Source of the DNA: Xanthoparmelia taractica
Taxonomy: Eukaryota > Ascomycota > Lecanoromycetes > Lecanorales > Parmeliaceae
Reading direction: 5' to 3'
Length of the DNA stretch: 64,000 bases
Assembly: GCA_033085395.1 (NCBI GenBank)
Contig: JANQBS010000001.1
Location: 372,001-436,000 of the forward strand
In this document: positions 36,401 to 46,930 of the stretch, piece by piece
Numbering within the stretch: position 1 is the stretch's first letter
Layout of the letters: each line of letters begins with the position of its first letter
Notes under the pieces: model-generated
What the model was told of the DNA's origin: nothing
Databases searched by the model: none
Seen by the model: only the letters and a program-made list of their open reading frames with translations
Program-made: the position numbers and the translations under genes

Positions 36401-38109
36401 TAAATTATTTTAGAATATTAAAGTTCGTTAAAACTCAATCTGTTATATATTGATACGATCTTATCTACTTCGTAGCGATATCGATCGCTTTTTTGAGGAG
36501 AAATTAGACGACTTTCTTAGATTTAGCGCGGATAAATAATCGTAAGTCGAATATCTAATTGAATTAATTAGACTCTTTTATATTTTTACGAAGCTAATAA
36601 GTAAGGGTAAGGAGCTAATAATTTATTATATATTTAATATCTATAATAGATTATTTGATTATATTAAGAAGGAGATTCGAAAGCTGAGATATAAGCGGGT
36701 TTCGTGAAAAGTCGAACTTCGCGAGGCTTTGAAGGCGGCTTATAAGAAGTTAACTATCTATTATAGCGAGACCCAATCGAGTGTGAAATATTTCTATAAA
36801 TAGATAACACTTTTACGTTTAAGTTACGGAGATATAATATTAAAAGAATCGAATTAAGAAGTTAAGTCTAATTAAATACCCTAAATAGAGATATATTAAA
36901 ATGCGCTTGAATAAACGTATCGAAATTATTAATATCTTAATGTTAGTAGTTAGATATAGAGGGCTAAACGAGCAAGAAGTCGCGTAGAGTTATTTGATAA
37001 TATTATTAATGAGATCGAAAAGGCGATAGGAGTGTCGGATAATAATTAATTTTAGTGATATAAAAGAGAAGATTAGTATTCTATCTATTATTCTAGCTAT
37101 AACTTGAATTTCTAATCTTAATTAAGTATCTTTTACTTATCTTAAGAGTCTATTAATTCTTAATTAGTGAAAAAGCTTAGAGTCTTAGATCTTAATAATA
37201 ATACGTGTGATTAAAGATATCTTAGTCGTATCTAGTGGAGCTATAGCTTATAAGCGATATTTCTTATAGATTAAGCGACTATATAATAATTAAAAAAGCT
37301 ATTCGCCTTTAATCTTTTAGGTCTTAATAATAATTTCTTATATAAAATATTAATAGAATAGCTATAAATGAAATACACTAAATTTAGAGGGAGATCTTAA
37401 TATATTACTTGAAGCTAGATAGACTAATTAAAAAATTCGAAATTATTAGATAGGGGAGATTTCTAATATTAATTATATTAGTAATAATAATAAAGTGCTT
37501 TTTAGATTAACTTAAGTAAGAAATTAATCCTTTTTTATTAAAATTCTATTTATTAATTATTCTTTAATTGAGAGAAGAGAAGCGAACGTAAAGTAATAGA
37601 AGATTAATCTTTATAGATTAAAGACCTGCGAAAAGAGTAAGAGAGATAATTTAAAATCGTTCTATAAGTGATTAGGGAAGAGGTCGGCTTGGCGATCTTA
37701 CGTAGATTACAATTCAAGAAAATAATGTATTGTAGTTATTATTCTAGTTATTACTTATTAGAATAGCTATATTTACTTAGCGAGATTAAATTAAAAGAGA
37801 GTTTATCTTAATATCACTTATTAAGTGCCGGAGTTTAATAATTACTTAAGCTAATTTCGCCTTAACTTGTATATTAACCTAGAATTTTCTTATCTTATCC
37901 GCCACCTGATATGAGAAATAATTTACATTATAAAATACTTTTGCATATATTAGAAATTTCCCAAATTATTTCATGATATTAGTAATTTCCCATTTTATAT
38001 CTTTATAAGTGGTCTGGTATGACCCCTTTATGATACCCTTTCATGATATGGTATGATACGATATGGTATGGGATATCCCACTAAATATACCAGACCTTTC
38101 CGGCCCGTA
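30414..38109 (+). mobile_element. hAT-superfamily DNA transposon, RIP-degraded
   Basis: The 7,696-bp segment has 20-bp terminal inverted repeats matching at 18 of 20 positions: tacgggtcggaaaggtttgg at 30414 and, on the other strand, tacgggccggaaaggtctgg at 38109. Both mismatches are C-to-T in the left end. Sub-terminal runs of gggat/atccc words continue inward on both sides. The interior codes for a recognisable but stop-filled hAT transposase on the plus strand. No 8-bp target duplication is visible. The outer pol does not resume where it stopped, so insertion was accompanied or followed by loss of flanking DNA. About 31000-34800 is extremely AT-rich and holds nothing I can assign. Confidence 0.72.
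34980..37330 (+). pseudogene. hAT transposase remnant
   Basis: Reading through stops, the plus strand shows SLALDN at about 35710. Near 35760-35870 come LLDFFINYN-RYYKKLLRFEYIE, then KYTNAKFVSLV. At about 35900-36080 come RIMTLIINNATNNNTLFRDLIGALL and YILYMAYIIQLSL-ELFDKI. These correspond to the hAT catalytic core, where intact members have TLDNWTS, TDNASNN and C-AHVIQL. The N-terminal zinc-finger (BED) part and the C-terminal dimerisation domain cannot be read with confidence. A short tandem motif with tatatcg-tcgatat lies just upstream at 34860-34930. Confidence 0.72.
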
Positions 38110-39250
38110 ATTATAACTACTTTATTCTATCGTTATTCTTGACCCCTTTAGACTACTAAGAGTTAATTTTATAGGCTCACTTTCAACGTTAAGGTTAGGT
38201 AATCGCTTTATTCTATATATTATTTACTACTTCTCGCGATTCTTAATCATATTTCCGAGCGAAACGGCGAATGCTACGGATATTATTTCTGCGTTAAAGT
38301 AGCTATTTATACGCTATGTAAAACCCAAGAAAATCTATTGGGATAGAGGATAACATTTCATTAATTAGAATGTCAAGGACTTCCTAATATCTCGCAATAT
38401 AAGCTTCTCTTATAGTCCTTCGGGTTTCTTCAATAATATCGAAATAATAAAAGTTGGGAATTGAATTCTAAAAGATATATTACGAAAAGAAGGAAATTGA
38501 GAAGATAATCTTCCGAAGTCCACTCAAAGCATTAATTCGCGTATTATTTATTATCTCACTATAATACCTTGTAAGATCTTTATAAGAATATCACCAAGCC
38601 TAGACTTAATAGATCTAAGAAAGCCATCACCTATATAGATCACGATTTAGATATATATAGTCACGCTATTAGATCCTACATCGCACGCACGAGTAATACG
38701 AGAATACATCTCACGCCGTTCTTAGATTTAGAATCAAGTCTCTTAACTATTTATAGCTCGAAAGAAAGCTAAAGCAGTTCGTTACAATAAAGGGATTTAG
38801 AAATAGAAGGTGTTCTCCGCTAAGGATCTTATTATGCTATTTCAAAAGAATATAGATAAACTATAATCCCGCTAAAGAGAATTATTTCTATTATATAAAT
38901 TCGAAAGTGAAAGACAAGTATTCTATATTCTATAATAACTAAATAAGAGAAAGATCAAGGGCACATTTCACGGGAATTATCTAAAAAGATTTATCTCACG
39001 AGTTGGTTATCTCGCTAGTTTATTCGACCTACGCTTTTCATCGAAGCAAAACCTACGAAATCGAAATATTTAACCTCGTCGACGTGCGAAGCTTTATCTT
39101 AGACCTTTAAAATTACTAGTATTCTAAAATTATATACTAAGTTATAACTTATTATTTTGAGTTATAGAAATCGTATGCCGACAACGTCGAGCTAGACGTT
39201 AAACGAAGCATCGGTATAAAATAAACATTAAGTAAATTTAGGTATTTAGA
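38110..39250 (+). pseudogene. Outer element integrase core, degraded
   Basis: Right of the hAT end the plus strand reads PVI at the very junction. About 38330-38460 reads KKIYWDRG-HFI-, then NVKDFLISRNISFSYSPSGFF. About 38480-38600 gives RILKDILRKEGN and TQSINSRIIYYLT. These match the D-D-E integrase core of Gypsy elements (the second acid in WDRGQHF). The integrase zinc-binding domain and RNase H that should precede it are absent. Confidence 0.7.
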
Positions 39251-39739
39251 TAATATATTAGTAAGATAATCTTAGCGCGAAAAGTAGTGTGTAAAAACCT
39301 TATTTAAAACTTTATTTTCTTTGCTATAACTTTATCTTCTTCATCTTCTAGCTTAAATAACCTATTCTTAAAATTATTTATTATATTTTTCACACTTATT
39401 AATAAGACTTAAATTATCTCTTCTAAGGCGACGTAAGATTAGAAGAAAGAATTTAAAGCTTAGGATTTAAAGCTTTAGGCTATAAAGTTAGCGAGTTTAG
39501 ACGCGCTTATTCTAATAATTTGTTATTAAATTAAGCGAACTTTAACCCGATATTCAAATATTAGACTCACTTTAGATTATATACGAATAGTATTTAATTA
39601 ACTAAGGAGAAATAGTAAAAAAGCGAAGCTTTCTGAAGACTGGGAAGTAGAATTCGTGTTATAAAATTTACTTAATAGAACCGAACAACAATTCCTATAT
39701 TTATTTTACTCCTTCGTGTCTATTAAAGAAAGGCATTAA

Positions 39740-41260
39740 GAATATACTACGTTTCTATCTTTGGAATTCCAGGATAATCCCTATCTCAGAGCTTTATCTT
39801 TATCACGATATTCTATTAAAGTATTAGATTTATACGAACTAAGAGAATACGAACACGATATTAACGAATTTATAAGATTAGTTATAGTAGATTTAAAGAC
39901 AAACTCAAATAAGGGATTCGTAGTAGAATTAAGTGTATTAGTATAAGTCGGGGAAACTACGAAGAAGGTTAAAATAATATAGATATAGAAGTTAATCAAA
40001 CGCTAAGAGATAGAAAAGTCTATATTAGCGAAGTATTATTGGGATAAGCTTAATATTCTCGATCTCACACTAAATAAGAGTAACTTAGATTATACTTCTC
40101 TCTTTTCTTCCGAGAAGATGAATTTAAGTTCGATATAAATAATTACGATTATTAAGTTCAATCTTTCTAAAATAGAACGATATCTCAAGTGATCGCTCGT
40201 ATTCAACACGAAATTATTAAACTCGATATATCGCATGAAAGGGAAAGTAGCTAAAATATATAATGTTAAGTAAAATTAGTGAATTTATAATATCGGCTTT
40301 ACGTTTTGAGAATTTTATGAAGAGAAGAGCAGGAACGCGAAGATAAGTTAGACGCTTGCCACATTAATCGAAAAGTCTATCACGTTCAATTATACTATTT
40401 ATCTCGAGGCGATATGTGTAATACAATTAGACGATTATTCGCCTTCTTGATCTAGAGTGAGAAGTAAGAGTGGGGATTCGTCTATAAAGATAAGCTCGAG
40501 ATCGGAATCGGAAGAAGCTGTAGTATTAGTTAGTGAATTTTAGATAAGGAAGCGAAAGCGAATCGAAGCGTCTGCGGGAGAGAATAAGAAGACTACTGCT
40601 AAGAAGATAGCTATTAGAAAGTCGGATATTAAGAAAAAGAACGCGAATAAGAAGGAAGTGAAAGATAAAGGAAAAGAGAAAGAGAGAATGAATAAGAAGT
40701 CTCTATCTGCTTACGTTTATTAGTATAATAATAAGAGTGAGTAAAAAGAATAATGCGCTGAGAAGAAGAAGTCAAAAGAAGTATCTGCGAACGAGGATAT
40801 AATAAATAAGCAACGAGCGTTATTAAAGCAAATATAAGGGAAGGTGATAATTATAGCAGCTGCTTTAGAAGTAATATATCGAGTTATAACACCTCTCTTA
40901 AGAAGATTAGAGAATAAAATTAAGCTTATGCGAATTATCGCTATAGATCTAGAGAAAAAGACTCCCGCCGAACTTTAGAAGCTCAAAAATGGAATTCTCT
41001 TATACACGCGAGAAAGTAACACGAAAGTTAGAGATATTATTAATCCGATAACTACGACTTACATAATATTATATAAGATATTTCTTATTATAATATAACG
41101 CGTTTTCACTCACGAGGAAGCGCATTATAAAATAACGAAAAGTATAATTAATTAATTGAAAGGAAAGTCTAAAGAATATAAAAAGCTTTTCGAGAAAGAT
41201 AACGAGAAGATAGACTATATAAAAACCCCCAGTTGACTAATCGATTAGATATTCTCATCT
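39740..41260 (+). pseudogene. Lys/Glu-rich region downstream of outer integrase, degraded
   Basis: Plus-strand frames show an open piece at 39761-39946 (VLDLYELREYEHDINEF). At about 40430-40800 a very charged stretch, EDKGKEKERMNKKSL preceded by KKTTAKKIAIRKSD, looks like a nuclear-type basic region. It may be the outer element's pol tail or an extra ORF between integrase and the 3' repeat. No domain was recognised. Confidence 0.35.
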
Positions 41261-41708
41261 TCGCTTTCATCAGCGCCCTCTATAACTTTATCTCAAATAT
41301 CTCGTTTCGATATATCTCCTTCTCATGCAGCATAATCTTTATCGATATATTCTATACCTCGCTTGCCACCTTATATCTCACTCTTTAGATTCCTAAGGTT
41401 AATAGTTCGAGTTGATACTTTGAAGAGCGTATTTATTAATGTCAGATAGTGGCGTATCTCGACGAACCTAGAACTTAGACGCCCTTAGGACCATCCAGTA
41501 TGGAGTTCGGAGACTAAGGCGGCTGTCAAGTGGGAGAAACGATATAAAATTATATTCGTTCCCGGCGCTGGTATGGTAGATTATAATCCTGGTACTGAAG
41601 GTGTTCAGCCTTAGCTTCCCGCATTCAATAGCTTCTCGTTCTCGTTCTCGTTCGTGTTGTCTTCCTATTCTATTCAGTCGCGAGGGCGCTCTTAATGTTG
41701 CTACGGAG

Positions 41709-41858
41709 GCGTTGAAGGGGAAGGCGCTTAGCTTATCATGACGTACTTAGGAAGGAGGGGTCCACCCCCCCTGCATATTCTTCTCAGAATCAGATAGATA
41801 GACAATCAATCCTACCCTTCACGATCCAGAGGTACCTTCATGAGATTCCATAATAATT
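41709..41858 (+). repeat. Right 150-bp terminal direct repeat of the outer element
   Basis: Ungapped partner of 19171-19320, followed by ctacg, the likely target-site copy. It is less mutated than the left copy. Confidence 0.8.
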
Positions 41859-42534
41859 CTACGTGGGCTCATGCTAAGCATCAAAGCTACAGTGGATGTT
41901 GGAGCAAGTATGAACAAAAATATACATAATGGATTCGATCGTTTATGGCATTCACCAACACAATCAGCCCATGTTCGCTCAATGGTCGTAAGCCTTGCAC
42001 GACCGACTGTTGAACACTTGCAATTCGCATCAGCGCGTTTAGCCGATGCCAGAAGACCAGTTTTCCCTCTTGACACACTCCATCGTATTCATACTCACCA
42101 TGATACGCTCCACCTTCGGCAATCTCGCGGCCACCGTTACTCTCATGAATATAGTCGTACCGCTCCCTCAGGTCTTGCTAAATAACGGCGTGTCTAGCAG
42201 CACGCAATTCTGATCGTCGCAGTCGCAATATGAGTGCTCTCAGTTACGACTTTTCTTGCAATCAACTAGAAAAAATGCAAAGTTCCCTGTCGGCATCGGA
42301 GTAGCATGTATCGGCAAACCAAACAGACCTTGAAATCGTAGCAATGGAACCTAGCAGCTTGGAGGCCTCCAAAGGGTCAAATGACCAGCTACTAGAGTCT
42401 CTAAGTGATCCTATGACTCTCAAAGCTTCCCTAAAGGTCGTCATGTTAGCGAGCATGTTCATTTCTGTATTTGGTAACATCTTGTGTCTTTGATAGTCAC
42501 TTCCTGCCCAAGCATGCTCAAGACCTACTGGTGA
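41859..42534. other. Host DNA right of the transposon block, no firm gene
   Basis: Base composition returns to normal at once. A minus-strand open frame of 101 codons (42262-42567) has plausible composition, but no motif was recognised and it overlaps the start of the next plus-strand frame. Confidence 0.4.
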
Positions 42535-43170
42535 CAAGAAATTGCTGACACCAAAAGCCTCCATCATGAGATCTTTGCCAGCTGTCGGCGATTGTATAAC
42601 CTAGCAAACACCACTCTGTATGCCAGAAAACCCTTGTCTTTTGACGACGCGCTATCTTTTAGCCAAATCATGGCTGAACTGGACGTGAATCAAAAGAGAA
42701 TGATCAAACGCTTGCATCTGAGCAGACCGTCCTACTGCCTTTCTAGCCATCCCAGCGACCGGTCGGCTTGGATGAGCGTCTTGGATCCATCCTGCATCCG
42801 ACCCCTCGAAGGCCTTCACACTCTCCACCTCTGTGTGGATATGAACATTTCCTACGACCTCGACCCGTGGTCCATGGACTCACATTACGACGCCAGATAT
42901 CTAGAGTCCGACCTAGAGCCCTTCTTGCAACTTCGGGTTTTGCCTTTGGAGGAAGTCACGGTGATTATCAACGATGACGTCCCCTCGTACGGGATGGTCA
43001 CCCCTCGTGAGCAGTGGACGGTGGCTGAGAAGAGGGAGTGGGCGGAGAAGACACGGCTGAAGCTGCTTGAATCCTGTATCGATGATGGAGCTGGAAAAGG
43101 GATGACAATTACGAAAAGGGTCAAGAAGACGTTATCAAAAGCATGGTTGACGCAAGTTAGGACATTGTAA
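42535..43170 (+). CDS. DUF7730-like protein fragment
   Basis: An open frame from 42535 to the TAA at 43168-43170 reads HHEIFASCRRLYNLANTTLYARKPLSFDDALSFSQIMAEL and then KRMIKRLHLS. It continues with CIRPLEGLHTLHLCVDM and PFLQLRVLPLEEVTVII. This pattern (line of rank residues with LY..N.F, I+.L.L, L..L..L.L) resembles the fungal DUF7730/F-box-like group. No ATG fits the beginning, and an F-box-like LPPEI start was not found upstream. Either a 5' exon is missed or the gene lost its 5' end, possibly when the transposon block 0.7 kb upstream arrived. The function is unknown. Confidence 0.45.
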   Translation, partial: QEIADTKSLHHEIFASCRRLYNLANTTLYARKPLSFDDALSFSQIMAELDVNQKRMIKRLHLSRPSYCLSSHPSDRSAWMSVLDPSCIRPLEGLHTLHLCVDMNISYDLDPWSMDSHYDARYLESDLEPFLQLRVLPLEEVTVIINDDVPSYGMVTPREQWTVAEKREWAEKTRLKLLESCIDDGAGKGMTITKRVKKTLSKAWLTQVRTL

Positions 43171-44240
43171 ATGGCTGCTTCGGATAGTATTTTGGCAACT
43201 GAGAATGCTGAGCGTCAATGTCTTTCTTTTGAAGGGAAATTGGCATGCAAAGCTTCGAGGGGGCTCATTTTTACTTGGAGGATTCATTCATTAGTAACGT
43301 CTTACTTCTGGTCTACTTCAAATAATTTCAAAGTCTGATGGATTGTACTTCACTCTACCCCTAACTGTGTAGTGCACAACAACAGGACGCGGTAGGCCTT
43401 CACCATCCCCCTCTCTCACCATGCAATCGCATTTAATCGTGGACGACGACTGTCCCCCGCCCTGCGAAAATCTTCCGCGCTTCGGGTTTGTCACCGGCGG
43501 GAATTGCCTGCACGGAAACCACGATAACAAACAGACAGACAGATGGAGAGATGGAGACATAGATAGCGTTATTCGGAAAGAAAGGAATAGACGTGAAGAT
43601 TCGACAGCGCTTTCTTTGCCTATGGTTTCTGATATGCTTTTGTTAGAGAATGGTTGTGATTGTTGTGGATGTGTGTACATGTGTTGAGTGGGCCTGTGGA
43701 TGATGCGTTTTGGTTGGGAGGGGAGGAATGGCTTAGACTGGGTTGGGTTGGGTTGGTTTGGTTTGGGTTTCGATGGTTGTGAGGTTGGTAGGGGGTTTGA
43801 AGTTTGGTGGTGTTCAAGGGTGAGTGTGAGAGCTTGTGGAGGAAGAAGAAGATGATTGTGGTGGTTATTATGGTTTATAATGGATTTGAGTGGTTTGTGA
43901 ATGGCCTGGGATTCGATGCTTTGAGAGTGCAGACATTTCCGGAGGTGCTTTATTGTTGTTCATGCTAGTTTACTATGACGGAGACTTCAAGTCTTGCAGA
44001 GCGCAGAGCATCGAGTGGAAGAAGGGCTCTTTATTTTCGACATGCTAGTGGAGATGAGTTAATGGTATCTCTAGGTCGAGACATAGTGACTGCCGATATA
44101 CTAGCCTTGGCGGCCAAATCTGTTGTCGTATCACAATATTCGACCTACATTCGAGGCAATCGTGAAGAACGAACGAGCAAGGAGAAAAATAACGGGCAAC
44201 ATGAGGGTCGCTGAAGCATTCTAAATTCTACTCCATGGCG
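43171..44240. other. Intergenic with G/T-rich low-complexity tract
   Basis: No gene is supported. 43735-43800 is made of ggtt, gggtt and ggttt words (for example gggttgggttgggttgg). It continues as a purine-rich gaggaagaagaagatg stretch near 43840. Confidence 0.5.
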
Positions 44241-44630
44241 CTATTCCTCCCCTGAGTCATAGAACGATTCCCCCTCTTTGTCGTGCGGCCATACCTCTGC
44301 AAAGAGCATCTCGACGAGGTCCTTCAACTCGTCTCTGAGATTCTCGAATTTCCTCTTGGTCTCCTTGAACGTTTCCCTCCGTTCTACCGAAGGCTCCAAG
44401 CCCTGCGCATGATGCATTTCGACAATCTCACACCTGGCCTGTGCTTCTCGCTGTTGATGACATGATTAGGTCAGGGGCACTATGGGTGAAGAGCGTCTGG
44501 CCGCAAAGACTCGACTTACGAAGCACAGTTGGATGCCTTTGAGCATTGAGGTCAATTCCTTGTCTCTTTCCCGTGTTTCAGTCAGGATTTCGTTAATGTC
44601 CTGGTACAGCGTCAAAATGGTTGATGACAT
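44241..44630 (-). CDS. Small acidic coiled-coil protein, two exons
   Basis: Exons 44630-44520 and 44450-44241 code for 106 residues. The 69-nt intron has a perfect gtaagt donor, a ctgacctaat branch region and a caacag acceptor, and it is in phase 0. The protein begins MSSTILTLYQDINEILTET. It is rich in Glu, Lys and Arg with heptad-like hydrophobics (LTSMLKGIQLCF, FKETKRKFENLRDEL, LVEMLFAEVW) and ends in the acidic SFYDSGEE. This predicts a helical coiled coil in the cytosol. I know no family for it. Both exons are too short to stand out as open frames, and the splice signals are the main support. Confidence 0.6.
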
Positions 44631-45027
44631 GGTGAAGTGAGCTCGGGAAACGCTGGGAGTTTTTGGCTGTCAAAATTCTCTGAGGTCTTCATTGGGTGGT
44701 GAGAAGACTGCAGGAGTCAGTATTCTTATAGGCGTGGTCACGATAAGTGAGCCATGGACGCTGACGTGGCAATCCATTTGACCGAACCATAGTGACGCAG
44801 GTAAGAAGGCAAATGTGCGCTGCTTGATGTACGGGTTGAGACCCGAAACTATACAAAATCAAAATGGCAAACAACATGATGTCCGGTCGGATCACCGAGC
44901 CATTTTCTCCGACAAACATGGCTTGTTCCTTTCTCTTTTACTCCACAAGACCGTAATTCAATGCCTCCCATGTTTGGGCGGAAGGAGAGCACGGAGCAAA
45001 TTCGGCATAGAACCCGCGTCGCAATGT

Positions 45028-45960
45028 TTATCTCCGAGGACTGTCCCCAACCAGCTCATGCCCCAGGATGCCGTTGTGATTAATTTCGTGGATTTCGTTC
45101 CCAAGAAGTTCATGCCTTGGCGCGTGAGGATGACTCAGTTCGTAATGTGTAAGATCGAGCTCTGCCATAGGGCCTCCCTCATGCTCTTGCGTCTCAGGTC
45201 TCACGTGTTCTCTTCCTAGCGAACTTTCTCCCATCTGATCCCGTAATTGAAGGAGACGCTGTTTGAATTTTCGATTCTGGAACATGAAGAGTGCAAGGAC
45301 TGCGAGCAAGACGACAACCATGGCAACGGCTATACCGACTTCCATGCCTGTCTTGGAGCTATGAACCGGATCTGTAGGTTGCGGTGAAGGTGAGCTTGAA
45401 GATGTTTGGGACAGTGTGGCCGAGGTTTGTGTAGATTTTACAATGGGGATGTGGCTTGTTGACTGCAAGGAAGTACTGAGAGTGAAGGAAGGCGAGGGAA
45501 CTGACGTCGATGTGGTACTCGTACCTAAGGAGGTGGCGGTCGTCAAAGTGATACTGGACGATATCGACGAGCCTGCCACCGCCGACTGACCGGGATTATC
45601 GATCGCGGAGAAGGGATACGGCTCGAGTGCCGTAGTGCGACTGGTGTCGCAGCAATTGGGACCGCCGAGGCCTTGGCCTGCAGCGCCTGCACAGCACCAG
45701 CTGTTGCCATTCGGTTTGCAACGACTCACTTCCCCAAAACCGTCGAATTGACTCCGATTGCAGAAAGACAAACAATTATCATAGTTTGGGTTCGTGCAAG
45801 TGCTTTGTGCGTAGCCAGTCGTCCCATGCTGTCGACAAAGTCCGTTCGACAGGCAGTCCCAGCCGTAGCCGCAACAAGTAGATATATTAGGGAAACCGCA
45901 GGGATAGTTGCCTGGCGCTTCAGATCCGTCCGGCTGGTAGCAAGTGGTGTTGTTGCTCAT
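45028..45960 (-). CDS. Cys-rich single-pass membrane protein
   Basis: Starting at MSNNTTCYQPDGS (45960; an upstream in-frame ATG at 45993 exists), the protein has about 310 residues. The N-terminal 110 residues hold about 14 cysteines in the pattern C..DG..........PC......STCCG.GWDCL.NGLC. After CTNPNYDNCLSFC and WCCAG, a Ser/Thr-rich stalk leads to one membrane helix (VGIAVAMVVVLLAVLALFMF). A cytoplasmic tail rich in His and Glu follows. This architecture is common in filamentous fungi and resembles WSC/Mid2-type wall sensors. No signal peptide is present in either start, as in several relatives, unless an upstream exon was missed. Cell-surface sensing is inference. Confidence 0.72.
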   Translation of the reverse strand: MSNNTTCYQPDGSEAPGNYPCGFPNISTCCGYGWDCLSNGLCRQHGTTGYAQSTCTNPNYDNCLSFCNRSQFDGFGEVSRCKPNGNSWCCAGAAGQGLGGPNCCDTSRTTALEPYPFSAIDNPGQSAVAGSSISSSITLTTATSLGTSTTSTSVPSPSFTLSTSLQSTSHIPIVKSTQTSATLSQTSSSSPSPQPTDPVHSSKTGMEVGIAVAMVVVLLAVLALFMFQNRKFKQRLLQLRDQMGESSLGREHVRPETQEHEGGPMAELDLTHYELSHPHAPRHELLGNEIHEINHNGILGHELVGDSPRR

Positions 45961-46681
45961 GCTTTCAATCGAAAGTGGATTTCTTGACAACAACGGAATG
46001 CTTGACGCATATACCTGTACCTATCCTACAAAATACAGACACATCCATTGAGTCTTAAGAGACACAATCCAAAGGAACCAAAGGATGAAGAAAGGGTCAG
46101 CTAATAACCATGCCCTGATGGCTGAGCTCCAGCGCCCGGTTTCATGGCAAAGGATCCTGGCTGAGCCTTGAACCAACAAACGGCCCCGCCCCTGGCTCAC
46201 TTTTTTTTTCATGAAGTTGATACATGATACAAGAGGGTGCCATGATCCTGAGCAGAAATGAATACAGTAATACAATGCAACCCCACGTCAGCGCCTTCCT
46301 CTGCTTCTTCGGTTGTATAGGCCGAAATTTGCCCGGACCTGATCGCATTCTTGGAGCATTCTTGGACGGAAGAGATCGGTATCGACCAGAATGCCATGGT
46401 CAGACTACAAGATGCGACATATGACAATTAAAATGTACAGCTACTAGATATGATACCAAAGTTGCAGTCATAAGGCGAGAGGGAGCCTTATCATGCCTTT
46501 TTTTGCGATTCTTTTTGGAAGGAAGAGTAGGAGAGGGCTTGGAGCTGAGCTTTCCCGGAGCCTTCGATCCTTGAAACAGCATGAAAATCTTTGGAGGCAG
46601 GTGGGGAGATGATGAACTCTCTTGATAGCCGAGAAGCCAAATGTTTGGGATTGTAAGAATGACCTCGTAATCACACAGGGT

Positions 46682-46713
<32 letters not shown>

Positions 46714-46930
46714 TTTGTTATGTTTGCGAGGATCTAAGGTAGGCTCTATATTGCTTCCAATGCGAAGGGTCGGCCCGGCTAGTGATGGACCCCTCTGTGG
46801 TACCTTATTCCGTATTCAATCAGAATCATTCCATCGAATACCACGGAGGGGGAAACCTTTCAGACTTGGTTACCCGCCAATAGTCTTGATATATCATCAA
46901 CAGCATCTACATACGTACCTTCGAGAGAGA
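45961..46930. other. Intergenic with poly-T tract
   Basis: No gene is supported on either strand. The region holds a 30-base T run and the promoter of the HET gene that follows. Confidence 0.5.
46683..46712. repeat. Homopolymer (T)30
   Basis: Thirty consecutive T residues on the plus strand, flanked by g on both sides. It could be the poly-A tail of a minus-strand retroposed copy, but no matching gene body was seen to its left. Confidence 0.9.

Larger units (their letters stand above)
19171..41858 (+). mobile_element. Nested, RIP-degraded retrotransposon block (outer Gypsy-like element)
   Basis: This 22.7-kb AT-rich block is bounded by near-identical 150-bp direct repeats. The flanks share CTACG: it lies immediately before the left repeat (as ctac-g, overlapping its first base) and immediately after the right one. 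This looks like a 5-bp target-site duplication. Stripping two later insertions (19991-26944 and 30414-38109) leaves about 8.0 kb of an outer Gypsy-type element. Its degraded order is gag (about 19700-19990 and 26950-27400), protease (about 28900-29150), reverse transcriptase (about 29950-30410) and integrase core (about 38110-39100). Stops are dense and CpA is replaced by TpA throughout, as after RIP. The ends do not show TG...CA, so the exact LTR boundary is uncertain by a few bases. Confidence 0.75.

Noticed and set aside
19320..41700. CRISPR-like or satellite array in the AT-rich block
   Set aside because: Repeated words are irregularly spaced and explained by LTRs, RIP bias and hAT-internal motifs.
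42262..42567. Minus-strand 101-codon frame beside the DUF7730-like fragment
   Set aside because: Protein-like composition, but no motif, and its start lies within 60 bp of a better-supported plus-strand frame. Kept only as a possibility.
43735..43800. GGGTT-rich tract considered as an interstitial telomere repeat
   Set aside because: Units vary (ggttg, ggttt, gggtt) and do not follow TTAGGG. Ordinary low-complexity sequence is a better reading.
46683..46712. Poly-T run as the tail of a retroposed gene copy
   Set aside because: No intronless gene body or target duplication was found next to it.
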